This document shows positions 9,300 through 17,294 of a DNA stretch of 64,000 nucleotides, one piece after another. The stretch spans positions 372,001 to 436,000 of the forward strand of contig NZ_FUWZ01000006.1 of NCBI RefSeq assembly GCF_900167135.1, in the 5' to 3' direction. Position numbers and translations under genes: made by a program. How positions within the stretch are numbered: position 1 is the first letter of the stretch; each line of letters opens with the position of its first letter. Below the pieces are notes generated by a model that did not search any database, was not told the DNA's origin, and saw only the letters and a program-made list of their open reading frames with translations. Source of the DNA: Chitinophaga eiseniae (lineage in GTDB: Bacteria > Bacteroidota > Bacteroidia > Chitinophagales > Chitinophagaceae).

Positions 9300-10220
9300 T
9301 TATCTGTAACCCGTTGTATCGGCTGGTTTACCAGCTTCCTGCACTTCCACCAGGTAACGCCAGCAGTCAGGCTGCGAGCCGTCCACATCTGTAAAACCAT
9401 ATACCTTTGCCAGTTGCCCACTGGACAACGACTGGCCATTCCATCGCTGCTTACCATCGTCCGCCGCCAGCGCCGCCACCGCCCTGCCTACGTAACGGGG
9501 TGTTTCAGAGATAGCGAAATGGGGTTCTTTCTGAATGGCGTCCCGCCAGTTTTCTTCTTTCAGCTCAAATGCCTCCAGCATAATTTCAGAACGCATCCAT
9601 CCTGGTGTGACCGCTACGGCGGAACAACCATGGGGCGCCAGGTCCTGTGCATGTGCCCAGGCCATTCTGATGGTGGCCGTTTTCGCCAGGTCATAAAACA
9701 CATTGAGGCGGTAGTTGCGGTTGTTATATTCCGCCGTACCATCGGTCACTTCTACCAGCAGTCCGCCAGGACGTCGTATCATCAGCGCCAGTGCATAATG
9801 CGCCGTGATCAGATGGGTATCAACCGGCAGATGGAACAAGTGCAGGCCATTGCCCAGCGTGTGTTCCCATACCGGTTTTTTCCACTCCATAAGATTTTCC
9901 CCACCCCAGATGTCATTGACCAGGATATCCAGCCGACCCTGTTCGCGGTCGATACGTTGTATAAGTTGTTCCACCTGCGCCGGCACCAGGTGGTCCACCT
10001 GCACGGCGATACCCTGTCCGCCGGCTGCTGTTACCAGTTCTGCCGTATCTTCGATAGTTTCCGGACGTTTGTATTCCGATTGCTGCTGGCGTGTAGTCCT
10101 GCCTGTTACATAGACCGTGGCGCCTGCGGCGCCCAGTTCGACCGCAATGCCTCTGCCGGCGCCGCGCGTTCCACCGGCGACTAATGCCACTTTGCCGGCA
10201 AGGGGTTTCCTGTTTTCCAT
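9300..10220 (-). CDS. SDR family NAD(P)-dependent oxidoreductase
   Basis: A 306-residue classical short-chain dehydrogenase, somewhat long because of a C-terminal extension, as in the DHRS1-like group. The cofactor loop is GGTRGAGRGIAVE near residue 16, followed by TGRTTR, where Arg suggests NADP(H). The active-site Tyr and Lys are in FYDLAKTA (YxxxK). The usual catalytic Ser region reads VEVTDGTA, with Thr at the place of Ser, a conservative change that should be noted. The substrate is unknown. It converges on the amidohydrolase with a 13-base gap. Confidence 0.88.
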   Translation of the reverse strand: MENRKPLAGKVALVAGGTRGAGRGIAVELGAAGATVYVTGRTTRQQQSEYKRPETIEDTAELVTAAGGQGIAVQVDHLVPAQVEQLIQRIDREQGRLDILVNDIWGGENLMEWKKPVWEHTLGNGLHLFHLPVDTHLITAHYALALMIRRPGGLLVEVTDGTAEYNNRNYRLNVFYDLAKTATIRMAWAHAQDLAPHGCSAVAVTPGWMRSEIMLEAFELKEENWRDAIQKEPHFAISETPRYVGRAVAALAADDGKQRWNGQSLSSGQLAKVYGFTDVDGSQPDCWRYLVEVQEAGKPADTTGYR

Positions 10221-10317
10221 GAAAGCTTATTTTGTAAAAGGTTATTCAACGATATTGACCGTCGTGATACGGATGCTATAGGTTCACGCCGCAAGATAGT
10301 GAAATAACTTTTACCTG

Positions 10318-10325
10318 TATCTTTG
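10318..10325 (+). promoter_or_regulatory. -7 element TATCTTTG
   Basis: Exact match to the Bacteroidota -7 consensus TAnnTTTG, 22 bases before the ATG of the methyltransferase fossil. No clear TTTG is found at the proper -33 distance. It may now serve the WG-repeat gene downstream, leaving a leader of about 175 bases. Confidence 0.4.
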
Positions 10326-10347
10326 AATTATCAAACCGTAACCATAT

Positions 10348-10440
10348 ATGAAAAACATGCCCGAAAGATTTACCTGGGCAGCTGATCTTGTAGCGCCCCT
10401 CCCGGCAGACCACGTTATTCAATCCGCCAAAAAACTTTAA
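10348..10440 (+). pseudogene. N-terminal fossil of a SAM-dependent methyltransferase
   Basis: A 30-codon reading frame encodes a peptide with ERFTWAADLVAPLPADHVI, which matches the start of small class I methyltransferases, where such a segment leads into the SAM-binding LEIGCG motif. Here the frame switches after HVI to QSAKKL and stops, so the Rossmann fold is missing. A -7 element lies just upstream. I see it as the stub left by a deletion; it could still be translated as a short peptide. Confidence 0.5.
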
Positions 10441-10506
10441 CATAATAAAACAAAGCGGTGTCCTCGTTTTTCCTTATTTTTTCAACTGAAAAACCACAAA
10501 AGAAAA

Positions 10507-11529
10507 ATGAGAAAGAGCTTTGTTACCCTCAGCCTGTTATGCGCTACTGCCGTTGTTTCTGCCCAGGATAAACTTTACTATTTCCCCACGGCCGACAGCA
10601 GTAAAGTCGGTGTAAAAAATGACCAGGGAAAGATTATTGTTCCGGCGAAATTTTCCGGGGCCATCAACTATGCGTTCGACCAACCGATCACCGGCCCTAC
10701 CATTGAGTTCCCCGATGTATCTGTTTCACCCAAAACACCTAAACTATGCCCTGCTGTTGCGGGTGGCGAAGTATATGACCGCACAGGCAGGTTCCTCTAC
10801 TATCCGCTGTCTTATGACAACGGTCCAGATTACTGGGAAGAAGGACTGCGCCGTTATGTGGCCAATGGTAAAGTAGGATTCGCTGACAAAAGCGGGAACA
10901 AGGTCCTTCCGGCGAAATGGGACTTCGCCAGCCCTTTCAACTATGGCTACGCTGTTGTGTATGAAGGCGGCTGGGTGAAACATTACGATTCCGGCGGAGA
11001 ACACTGGTGGATAGATGCTGTTTCGAAAAAATCTGTCTGTTATCTTATCAATAAAAAAGGAGAACGGGTAAACCCGCTTCCAGCCGGACAGGCAAAGGAT
11101 TACAAATATGAAGGAGCTTATTATCCTTATCCGTTCCGCTACAGCGTAGGCGAACAACAGATCATCGACAGCCTGCAGCGGCTGGAGGTGATCAACGATA
11201 TCCACCTGGTAAATGTTTATAACGACGCTCCGCGCAAAGACCTGCTGCTTCAGTTTGAAATAACGGAGCGGCCTACACGGGATTTCCCTTACTATACCGT
11301 GCAAGGTTTTTCCCGGCAGCAAAGGGAAGACAGGATACAGTTTATTGTAAGCCCGGATGGCAAAAACTACCGGTACCAGCCCTGGTCCGACGGTGAAGAA
11401 CCGGTACCCCTACGGCAGTGGATCATAGAGGAACTAAAAACAGCCAAAGACTTTATGCAGGAACATACAGACACGCCTTTCCGGTTTGACGCTGATGCCC
11501 GGTTAAAGGAATGGGGACCGTCAAATTGA
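10507..11529 (+). CDS. secreted WG-repeat protein
   Basis: A 340-residue exported protein; the signal peptide ends in VVSAQ near residue 20. WG (KWG) repeats are visible as VKNDQGKIIVPAKFSGAINY near residue 38 and GFADKSGNKVLPAKWDFASP near residue 121, with a third degenerate copy at the NKKGERVNP segment. The C-terminal ~130 residues (IDSLQRLEVINDIHLVNVYN onward) are not recognised. WG-repeat proteins are common in Bacteroidota and some occur beside toxin or immunity genes, but no catalytic motif is present. The last 9 bases overlap the convergent gene on the other strand. Confidence 0.75.
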   Translation: MRKSFVTLSLLCATAVVSAQDKLYYFPTADSSKVGVKNDQGKIIVPAKFSGAINYAFDQPITGPTIEFPDVSVSPKTPKLCPAVAGGEVYDRTGRFLYYPLSYDNGPDYWEEGLRRYVANGKVGFADKSGNKVLPAKWDFASPFNYGYAVVYEGGWVKHYDSGGEHWWIDAVSKKSVCYLINKKGERVNPLPAGQAKDYKYEGAYYPYPFRYSVGEQQIIDSLQRLEVINDIHLVNVYNDAPRKDLLLQFEITERPTRDFPYYTVQGFSRQQREDRIQFIVSPDGKNYRYQPWSDGEEPVPLRQWIIEELKTAKDFMQEHTDTPFRFDADARLKEWGPSN

Positions 11530-12420
11530 TTCGACGGTGATCCCTTTCTCAGCCAGCCGTGCAGCAATTTCCGAAAGATTATCGGCGTGAAAAAGGTTCA
11601 TCCGCTTCAGGTTGGGGAAATGTCTGATATCGTCAAAATTATTAATATTGAAGGTGTCATCTTCCCCATCCCAGAACCTCAATAACTGGCCGTAGATATT
11701 ATCACCGCCATCCTGGGAGATCGCTGTAATTTCAGGCGCATATTTTTTGTCAATCTCCAACGCTTCAAAGTAGGCTGTCACTTCCGGTATGAACCCGTAT
11801 CCTTCCTCTTCGATATCTATCTCACGGCCGGCGTAGTTCTCCACAAATTCATACAAATCAAAAGCTGGTTTCAGCAGTGCTTTGTTGTACATCAGTTCCT
11901 GTATCACTGCCAGTTTGAAGTTGAAGTCGGCAAACACCATCTTCTCCGCTGCCACCGGCGGATGTTTGTACTTATCGGAATAGGCTTTGGGCGCCGGCGG
12001 CTCGTACAGGCCGATGCTAAAACTCTTCATGATACCGTCTTCCACATCTACGTATACATCGAATTTACCAACAGTGAGCGTTCCTCCCTCATCCCTCTTA
12101 TTTACCTTCCTGGCCGACTGTCTATGTTTATCAAAATAGGCCCGGTAGTCCAGTCCGTTGATCGTAAAGACGCCGGTAAAAACCATAGCAGGAGAGAAAT
12201 CCATATCATCGGTAATATAATCGAGATGGAGGTCTTCCGCTACAGCCCCGTTTTTGGAATAAGCCAGCAGACCGAGAGCGTCCCAGGTATAGATGTGGTT
12301 GTATTTTTTAGATACGTGCCGGGCTTCTCCCAACAAGGTTTTCAGCTGTTGAATATCCAGAGGGAACGACATCTCCACGCCGTTCAGGGTGAAGCTGTTA
12401 TTGGTGATGGTGATTTGCAT
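11521..12420 (-). CDS. uncharacterised protein, DUF7738/DUF6892-like
   Basis: A 299-residue soluble protein. The N-terminal 100 residues (FTLNGVEMSFPLDIQQLKTL, then HIYTWDALGLLAYSKNG) resemble DUF7738. The C-terminal half, ending in FDDIRHFPNLKRMNLFH, resembles DUF6892. Both names come from my memory of family patterns. These families are found in polymorphic-toxin and immunity-like settings, but function is unknown. I chose the start MQITITNN (12420); the longer frame begins 20 codons upstream without similarity. The reverse-strand stop overlaps the WG gene by 9 bases. Confidence 0.6.
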   Translation of the reverse strand: MQITITNNSFTLNGVEMSFPLDIQQLKTLLGEARHVSKKYNHIYTWDALGLLAYSKNGAVAEDLHLDYITDDMDFSPAMVFTGVFTINGLDYRAYFDKHRQSARKVNKRDEGGTLTVGKFDVYVDVEDGIMKSFSIGLYEPPAPKAYSDKYKHPPVAAEKMVFADFNFKLAVIQELMYNKALLKPAFDLYEFVENYAGREIDIEEEGYGFIPEVTAYFEALEIDKKYAPEITAISQDGGDNIYGQLLRFWDGEDDTFNINNFDDIRHFPNLKRMNLFHADNLSEIAARLAEKGITVESI

Positions 12421-12486
12421 AGATGCAGTTTTTCCTGTTAACAAACAGGGCGAATATCGCATTTTTTCGTATACCGGCAAACGTTA

Positions 12487-12582
12487 TCAGCGTTTTAACT
12501 CACTGGGCAGATAGCCGAAATACTTTTTAAATGCTGCCGTATTTTCAGGATGGCGGCGGAAACTTATCCGGAAAGCAGGCAT
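12487..12582 (-). pseudogene. C-terminal fossil of an AraC-type regulator
   Basis: The reverse strand encodes a 31-codon frame ending in ENTAAFKKYFGYLPSELKR and a stop. This pattern (AF-KKYFG-PSE) is the last helix of AraC-family DNA-binding domains. No upstream part exists; the hairpin terminator of the FtsX gene follows directly. It is probably what a deletion left of a regulator. Confidence 0.45.
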
Positions 12583-12598
12583 GCAAAGGAACAGTTAA

Positions 12599-12642
12599 TA
12601 AAACAGCAACGATGAAGCATTTGCTTCATCGTTGCTGTTTTA
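12599..12642 (-). terminator. rho-independent terminator of the FtsX permease gene
   Basis: Perfect hairpin with arms AAACAGCAACGATGAAGCA and its complement, 2-base spacer, flanked by A and T runs on both sides, so it can stop transcription on either strand. It lies 20 bases after the stop of the reverse-strand permease gene. Confidence 0.85.
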
Positions 12643-12661
12643 GGGGAACAGGATGGGTTGG

Positions 12662-15058
12662 TTATTCTGTTTTCAGTGATTTGACCGGGTTCATCAAAGC
12701 CGCTCTGACAGACTGGTAGCTCACCGTCAGCAAGGCGATGATCAGGGCCAGCAGACCGGCTAATGCCAGCATCCACCATTGTATTTGTATACGGTAGACA
12801 AAGTCTTCCAGCCACCGGTCCATGATATACCAGGCTACCGGCATGGCGATGATAAAACCAAAGAGCACCAGTTTGATGTAATCTTTGCTCAGCAGCCCTA
12901 CAATATTCACCACCGTAGCTCCCAGCACTTTCCGCACGCCGATTTCCTTACGGCGCTGCTCCGTGGTATATGCCGCCAGTCCGAAAAGACCGAGGGAAGC
13001 GATTAGGATGGCCAGGATAGTAAAGCCGCCAAACATTTTACCCAGGCGGGTATCTTTTTTATACAGCTGATCGAATTTATCATCGAGGAACTGGTATTCG
13101 AAGGGGTAACGGGTGTATCGTTTCACCGCCTGTCCGAAGAGCGCAAGGGTGCCCTGCAGGTCTTCCGGCCGTATCCGTGCGGAGATGTAGCCCGAAGGGG
13201 TTGGATCAAGTGTCAGCACCAGCGGGCCAGATATGTGGTGGATAGAATTGAAATGAAAATCCCGTACCACCCCGATGACCGTTCTTCTTCCGTGACCATC
13301 AGAATAATCGAAAGGTTTTCCGATGGCCTCTTCCGGCGTCCAGCCGACGGCTTTGGCCGCTGTTTCGTTGATAACGGCCAGTGGGGCGCCGAGCGTATCG
13401 GCGCCAAAGTCGCGGGAGAACCCGCGCCCGGCCACGATGCTAAGGCCATAAACATCCGGAAAATCATAGTCAATCGTCGTTGTGCGGGTAGACAGTCTTT
13501 CTCCGTTGCTGCCGGGCCAGTTCGTCATGCTCTGATTGGTATGAAAATCGGTCGGGAGGTATTGGGAATAACTCATGGCCAAAATACCGGGGTGATTGAG
13601 CAGTTCTTTGCGGAGCGTGCTGTAATGGCTGCTTAGCGCTTCGTCGTTTACCCTTATGGCAAGCACATGTTCGCGGTTGTATCCCAGGTTTTGACGCTGC
13701 ACCAGCTGCATCTGCCGGTAGATAATAAAGCTGCCGGCCACCAGGATAATGGACACGGCGTACTGTCCTACGATCAGTACCCGTTGCAGCGAGAAGCTGC
13801 CGGCGCGGACACTCTTTTTGCCTTTGAGCACCTGTGCCGGACGAAGGGCCGTCATCAGGAAGGCGGGGTAACTGCCGGACAGAAGGCTGACCAGCATTAC
13901 GAGCAGCAACAAGCCGGGCAGCAGGAAGGGATTGCCGAAATAGTCCATGCGGAGAGAGCGGTCCATCAGCTGGCTAAAAAACGGCAGCAACAGGTGTACC
14001 AGTCCCAATGCCAGTACCAGCGCCAGTGTTGTCATGATCAGCGATTCTCCCAGGAACTGGGCCATCAGCTGGCCACGCATGGCCCCCGCCACTTTGCGCA
14101 TCCCTATTTCCTGGGCCCTGCGGGCGGAACGGGCCACGGCCAGGTTGGTATAGTTTACGCAGGCCAGCAGCAGGATGACAAAGCCGATGACCAGAAAAAG
14201 GTACACGTATTTATCACTGCCGCTTTTTTCAAAGTCCAGCGTATCAAGGTGTTGCGAGCGCAGATGGATGTCGTTAAGCGGTTGCAGCAGGAACCGGAGA
14301 CGGTCCTCCGGCCGCCAGCGGGACAGGTTTTCATCAATGTAGGCATGCAGTCTTTGCTCCAGTTGCGGCGCCGAGGCCGGGTTATCCAACAGGGCGTACG
14401 TATAGACGCCATTGTTCATCCAGGGCTCTTTCACCGAACAGTCCACATAGTGAGGATCGGCGGTAATGGGGAGGATGTACTGAAACTGCAGGTGCGATGC
14501 TGCGGGAACATCCGCCATAATACCGGTGACCGTGTGCGGCTGGTTTCCCTGGTACAGGATAGTTTTTCCCATAGGGTCTTCTTCACCGAATATCCTGCGT
14601 GCCATAGATGCTGTTAAAACAATGCCGCCGGGCGTTTTAAGCGCTGTTTCACGGTCGCCTTCCAGGAAAGGGAAGCTGAAAAGACGGAGGAAGGTGGTGT
14701 CGGCGAAAATACCCTGTTCTTTAAAATACTTGTCACCCACATTTAACAGCGGGTTGAAGGTTTGCTCTACGGTAGTGGCCGCCTTTATTTCCGGAAACTC
14801 CCGCACCAATGCGCCGGCCAGCGCCGGAGAAGTGGTGGACCAGTAAGACTGCCCTTTGGAAACAGGGCGTTGCTGTATTACCCGGAATATACCGTCCGCG
14901 TTCGTATTAAAACGGTCGAACGACCATTCATGCTGTACAAACAGCAGGATCAGGATAAAACAGGCCAGCCCTGTGGCCAGTCCGAATATGTTAATAAAGG
15001 AATATCCCGGGTTGCGTAACAGGTTACGCCAGGCGATCTTGAAATAATTCCTCAGCAT
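12662..15058 (-). CDS. MacB-like FtsX-domain ABC transporter permease
   Basis: A 798-residue membrane protein with the typical Bacteroidota double-FtsX layout. It has TM1 near residue 20-45 (NIFGLATGLACFILILLFV), a periplasmic MacB_PCD domain (50-240), FtsX domain 1 with three helices (about 280-430), a second periplasmic domain (440-670), and FtsX domain 2 at the C-terminus. ARSARRAQEIGMRKVAGA and TEQRRKEIGVRKVLGA are the conserved cytoplasmic loops of the two FtsX halves. The start MLRNYFKIAWRNLLRNPGYS (15058) is the family's usual one; the longer frame adds 61 unrelated residues. No ATPase gene is adjacent, so it must use one encoded elsewhere. It is divergent from the TetR gene. Confidence 0.92.
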   Translation of the reverse strand: MLRNYFKIAWRNLLRNPGYSFINIFGLATGLACFILILLFVQHEWSFDRFNTNADGIFRVIQQRPVSKGQSYWSTTSPALAGALVREFPEIKAATTVEQTFNPLLNVGDKYFKEQGIFADTTFLRLFSFPFLEGDRETALKTPGGIVLTASMARRIFGEEDPMGKTILYQGNQPHTVTGIMADVPAASHLQFQYILPITADPHYVDCSVKEPWMNNGVYTYALLDNPASAPQLEQRLHAYIDENLSRWRPEDRLRFLLQPLNDIHLRSQHLDTLDFEKSGSDKYVYLFLVIGFVILLLACVNYTNLAVARSARRAQEIGMRKVAGAMRGQLMAQFLGESLIMTTLALVLALGLVHLLLPFFSQLMDRSLRMDYFGNPFLLPGLLLLVMLVSLLSGSYPAFLMTALRPAQVLKGKKSVRAGSFSLQRVLIVGQYAVSIILVAGSFIIYRQMQLVQRQNLGYNREHVLAIRVNDEALSSHYSTLRKELLNHPGILAMSYSQYLPTDFHTNQSMTNWPGSNGERLSTRTTTIDYDFPDVYGLSIVAGRGFSRDFGADTLGAPLAVINETAAKAVGWTPEEAIGKPFDYSDGHGRRTVIGVVRDFHFNSIHHISGPLVLTLDPTPSGYISARIRPEDLQGTLALFGQAVKRYTRYPFEYQFLDDKFDQLYKKDTRLGKMFGGFTILAILIASLGLFGLAAYTTEQRRKEIGVRKVLGATVVNIVGLLSKDYIKLVLFGFIIAMPVAWYIMDRWLEDFVYRIQIQWWMLALAGLLALIIALLTVSYQSVRAALMNPVKSLKTE

Positions 15059-15175
15059 GACATCGATATTTTTGACTCCCCGTGCAACAAGAATGCTGCC
15101 GCTTCCTGAAAATACGCTATTACAGGCAATTTCAGGCGTTTTTCGTCTCGCAGGCCCGTCCACATATGAACGGCG

Positions 15176-15195
15176 GTTGTCCGGAAGCGGACAAC
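15176..15195. promoter_or_regulatory. inverted repeat GTTGTCCG-N4-CGGACAAC
   Basis: Perfect 8-base arms upstream of both the FtsX gene and the TetR gene. The core words TTGTC and GACAA are the half-sites of the two TetR operators nearby, here in the reverse (everted) order. It may be a third regulator contact or an unrelated site. Confidence 0.4.
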
Positions 15196-15230
15196 GAAAC
15201 CAGGTATATCCGGTCAGCCGGCTGAAAAAT

Positions 15231-15254
15231 ATTATAGACAATATTGTCTATAAT
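15231..15254. promoter_or_regulatory. TetR operator O1, perfect 24-base palindrome
   Basis: Each half reads ATTATAGACAAT, and the second half is its exact complement, with core GACAA-TA-TTGTC. It covers the -33 element (ATTG, 15243-15246) of the TetR gene's own promoter, as expected for autorepression. A second copy of the core precedes the DUF302 gene. Confidence 0.85.
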
Positions 15255-15273
15255 GAAAATAATTTTACATTTG
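15243..15273 (+). promoter_or_regulatory. promoter of the TetR gene, ATTG-N19-TACATTTG
   Basis: The -33 TTG (15244-15246) and an exact -7 TAnnTTTG (15266-15273) have the consensus 19-base spacing. The -7 element ends 5 bases before the ATG, so the transcript would be leaderless or nearly so. Confidence 0.7.
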
Positions 15274-15278
15274 ATGTT

Positions 15279-15830
15279 ATGGCGAGACCAGGAAATCCAA
15301 AAGAGAAATTGTTGTCTACCGCTGCGCGGTTGTTCTACAAACAGGGGTACCAGGCCACCGGCATCAACCAGCTGCTGGACGAGGCCGGCGTGGCAAAGGC
15401 CAGTCTGTACACGCATTTCGGTTCCCGGGAAGCGTTAGCGCTGGCCTATCTGAAAGAGGCGCGGGCTACGTGGTTCCGGGCATTTATTGCGGTGGTGGAA
15501 AAAGAAAAGAAACCGGCCGCGCGGTTGCTGGCAATTTTTAGTTTCCTGGAAGCCAGTCTTCCGGCCAACGACTTCCGCGGATGCCGCTTTATCAATATGC
15601 AGGCGGAGCTGGCAGGTGAAAGTCCGCTGCTGCAGGCACAGATCAAAGCGCATAAACAGCAGCTGCGGCAATATGTCCGCCAGCTGGCAACAGATGCCGG
15701 GAAAGCACCACTGACCGGTGATACCGCCTATCTTTTGTTTGAAAGCGCTATTGTGGAGAGTATGGTCCACCGCGATCTCTGGCCGGTTAAAACAGCTGTT
15801 AAACAAGTAAAACAATTATTATCAGTATAA
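15279..15830 (+). CDS. TetR/AcrR family transcriptional regulator
   Basis: A 183-residue repressor. The N-terminal helix-turn-helix spans residues 8-55 (TAARLFYKQGYQATGINQLL, then AGVAKASLYTHFGSREAL), the textbook TetR pattern. The C-terminal ligand domain has TetR_C-like features. I chose the start MARPGNPKEKLL; the same frame is open upstream, but that part contains the promoter and operator. It is followed 47 bases later by a DUF302 gene whose promoter carries the same operator core, so both are probably repressed by this protein. The ligand is unknown. Confidence 0.93.
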   Translation: MARPGNPKEKLLSTAARLFYKQGYQATGINQLLDEAGVAKASLYTHFGSREALALAYLKEARATWFRAFIAVVEKEKKPAARLLAIFSFLEASLPANDFRGCRFINMQAELAGESPLLQAQIKAHKQQLRQYVRQLATDAGKAPLTGDTAYLLFESAIVESMVHRDLWPVKTAVKQVKQLLSV

Positions 15831-15843
15831 ATTTTTTACCCAT

Positions 15844-15863
15844 AACGGACAAGTTTGTCTATC
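15844..15863. promoter_or_regulatory. TetR operator O2 before the DUF302 gene
   Basis: The core GACAA-GT-TTGTC-TAT matches O1 (GACAA-TA-TTGTC-TAT) with the same 2-base centre. It lies just before a -7-like TATTTTTA (15866-15873), which is 4 bases from the ATG at 15878. Binding would block polymerase. Confidence 0.7.
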
Positions 15864-15877
15864 ATTATTTTTAAGCG

Positions 15878-16279
15878 ATGAAAAACGCCTATCATACCCT
15901 ATTGCTTGATCACCCGTTTGAGACTGTTACAGCAGCTGCCAAAACAGCGATCACGGACAACGGCTGGTTGTTGCTGCATGAAATCAATCCGCGGCAGATA
16001 CTCGCAGGCCATGGATACCACGTTCCCAACGCGCGGCAGTTGTTTTTCTTTCACCCCTCCTATCTCTATGCCCTGTGGCAGCAGGATGCCGCCGCCGTGA
16101 CAGAAGCGCCGCTAAAACTGCTGATACAGGAGATGTCACCGCAGCAGACCTGTATCCGTTACATCAATATCGATCATCACTTTCAGGGATACACGGAGAA
16201 CATCAGCCCGATCGTATCCTCCATCCGGGAGCAACAGGCAAGGGTACTCGCACAGGTGCAGGCCACATTTTCCTCCTGA
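15878..16279 (+). CDS. DUF302 domain-containing protein
   Basis: A 133-residue protein with the DUF302 pattern from the N-terminus (HPFETVTAAAKTAITDNGW, then HEINPRQILAGHGY) and the conserved ending of strands around CIRYINI. It has no signal peptide. DUF302 proteins fold as a TATA-box-binding-protein-like domain; their role is unknown, though some are induced by oxidants or chlorinated compounds. The TetR operator at its promoter makes it the likely regulated target of the upstream gene. Confidence 0.85.
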   Translation: MKNAYHTLLLDHPFETVTAAAKTAITDNGWLLLHEINPRQILAGHGYHVPNARQLFFFHPSYLYALWQQDAAAVTEAPLKLLIQEMSPQQTCIRYINIDHHFQGYTENISPIVSSIREQQARVLAQVQATFSS

Positions 16280-16358
16280 CCGGACTACGCTTCTTCTTTA
16301 CATCGGACTACAGGAACGGACCTATTTATCCGTATACTTGCAGGGAAAAGTATGCACC

Positions 16359-17156
16359 ATGAAACCATTAGACCCAACTGCCTATCCTCTACTGGCGGAG
16401 GCGCTGAAGTCCGCGCCTATCAATACATTGTTCGCCCGGGCCGTATTGGAAGGAAAAGTTAACGGTAAAGTATATACGGATAATCCGTCCCATCCCGGCG
16501 CTTATTACATTGTACATCCCTATGGCATGTCGTTACTATGGGGAGACAGCAACGACGGGGCGTTTCACCGCGAGATCAGGGACTACGCTTTTAATGCCGG
16601 GGGACAACGACAAAGTGATGAATGGCTGCAGGCATTCCCTGCCAGCTGGGACCCGGTGCTGGACCAGCTTTTCTCCGAAAAGCCCCAACAGGTGGAAGTA
16701 GACAGCCGGCTCAATTTTACATTCAACGCAGACACCTACCTTGCACAACGCAAAGCTGTGCCTGCAGATGCTCCTGTACAGATCACGACCGTTACCCGCG
16801 AAGCTTTCAACGGTATGACCGGCACCGTTATTCCTGCTTCTTTCTGGAATAATGCCGACGAATTTGTCAGCCGTAGTATCGGCTATAGTGTGTATTATGA
16901 CCAGGCGCTCGCAGCTATTGCTTTTGCCGCTTTTATAGATACCGCAGTATTGGAAATAGGCATCGAAACCTGTGCCCCCTATCGTGGCAAGGGACTGGCT
17001 TATCACTCCTGCGCCGCACTGATTGACTATTGCCTGGAGAAAGGCCTGGAGCCGATATGGGCCTGCCGGGGTAGTAACACAGGCTCGCGCAAACTGGCAC
17101 AGCAACTGGGATTTGAAATATCAAAAGAACTACCGTTTTATAAGCTGCGGGTATAA
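16359..17156 (+). CDS. GNAT family N-acetyltransferase
   Basis: A 265-residue protein with a less conserved N-terminal half and a C-terminal GNAT domain. The acetyl-CoA loop is ETCAPYRGKGLAYHSCAAL, with Arg-Gly-Lys-Gly in place of the common RxxGxG, followed by IWACRGSNTGSRKLAQQLGF, the terminal strand-helix typical of GNATs. It resembles GNAT_acetyltr_2 proteins of Firmicutes and Bacteroidota. The acceptor is unknown. The start MKPLDPTAY (16359) is preferred over the ATG seven codons upstream. A weak -7 (TATACTTG, 16333-16340) precedes it. Confidence 0.82.
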   Translation: MKPLDPTAYPLLAEALKSAPINTLFARAVLEGKVNGKVYTDNPSHPGAYYIVHPYGMSLLWGDSNDGAFHREIRDYAFNAGGQRQSDEWLQAFPASWDPVLDQLFSEKPQQVEVDSRLNFTFNADTYLAQRKAVPADAPVQITTVTREAFNGMTGTVIPASFWNNADEFVSRSIGYSVYYDQALAAIAFAAFIDTAVLEIGIETCAPYRGKGLAYHSCAALIDYCLEKGLEPIWACRGSNTGSRKLAQQLGFEISKELPFYKLRV

Positions 17157-17245
17157 TTCGTCTCAAAAATGATGGTCCGCCACTAAAAGTGATTACCTTG
17201 GCTGACAAGTTTCAAAAAAACCTTTCTTTATAAAATTCAGTCCGG

Positions 17246-17277
17246 TTGTGCCTTTTTCGAAAAAATTAGTACATTTG
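17246..17277 (+). promoter_or_regulatory. promoter of the flavin monooxygenase gene, TTG-N21-TACATTTG
   Basis: An exact -7 element (17270-17277) and TTG at 17246-17248. The distance from the -7 to the ATG at 17295 predicts a leader of about 10 bases. Confidence 0.6.
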
Positions 17278-17294
17278 GCCTAAATTTATATTTT

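Noticed and set aside
13667..14617. 316-codon forward frame inside the FtsX permease gene
   Set aside because: Glutamine- and histidine-rich composition typical of the complement of a Leu/Ala-rich membrane protein; no domain and no promoter.
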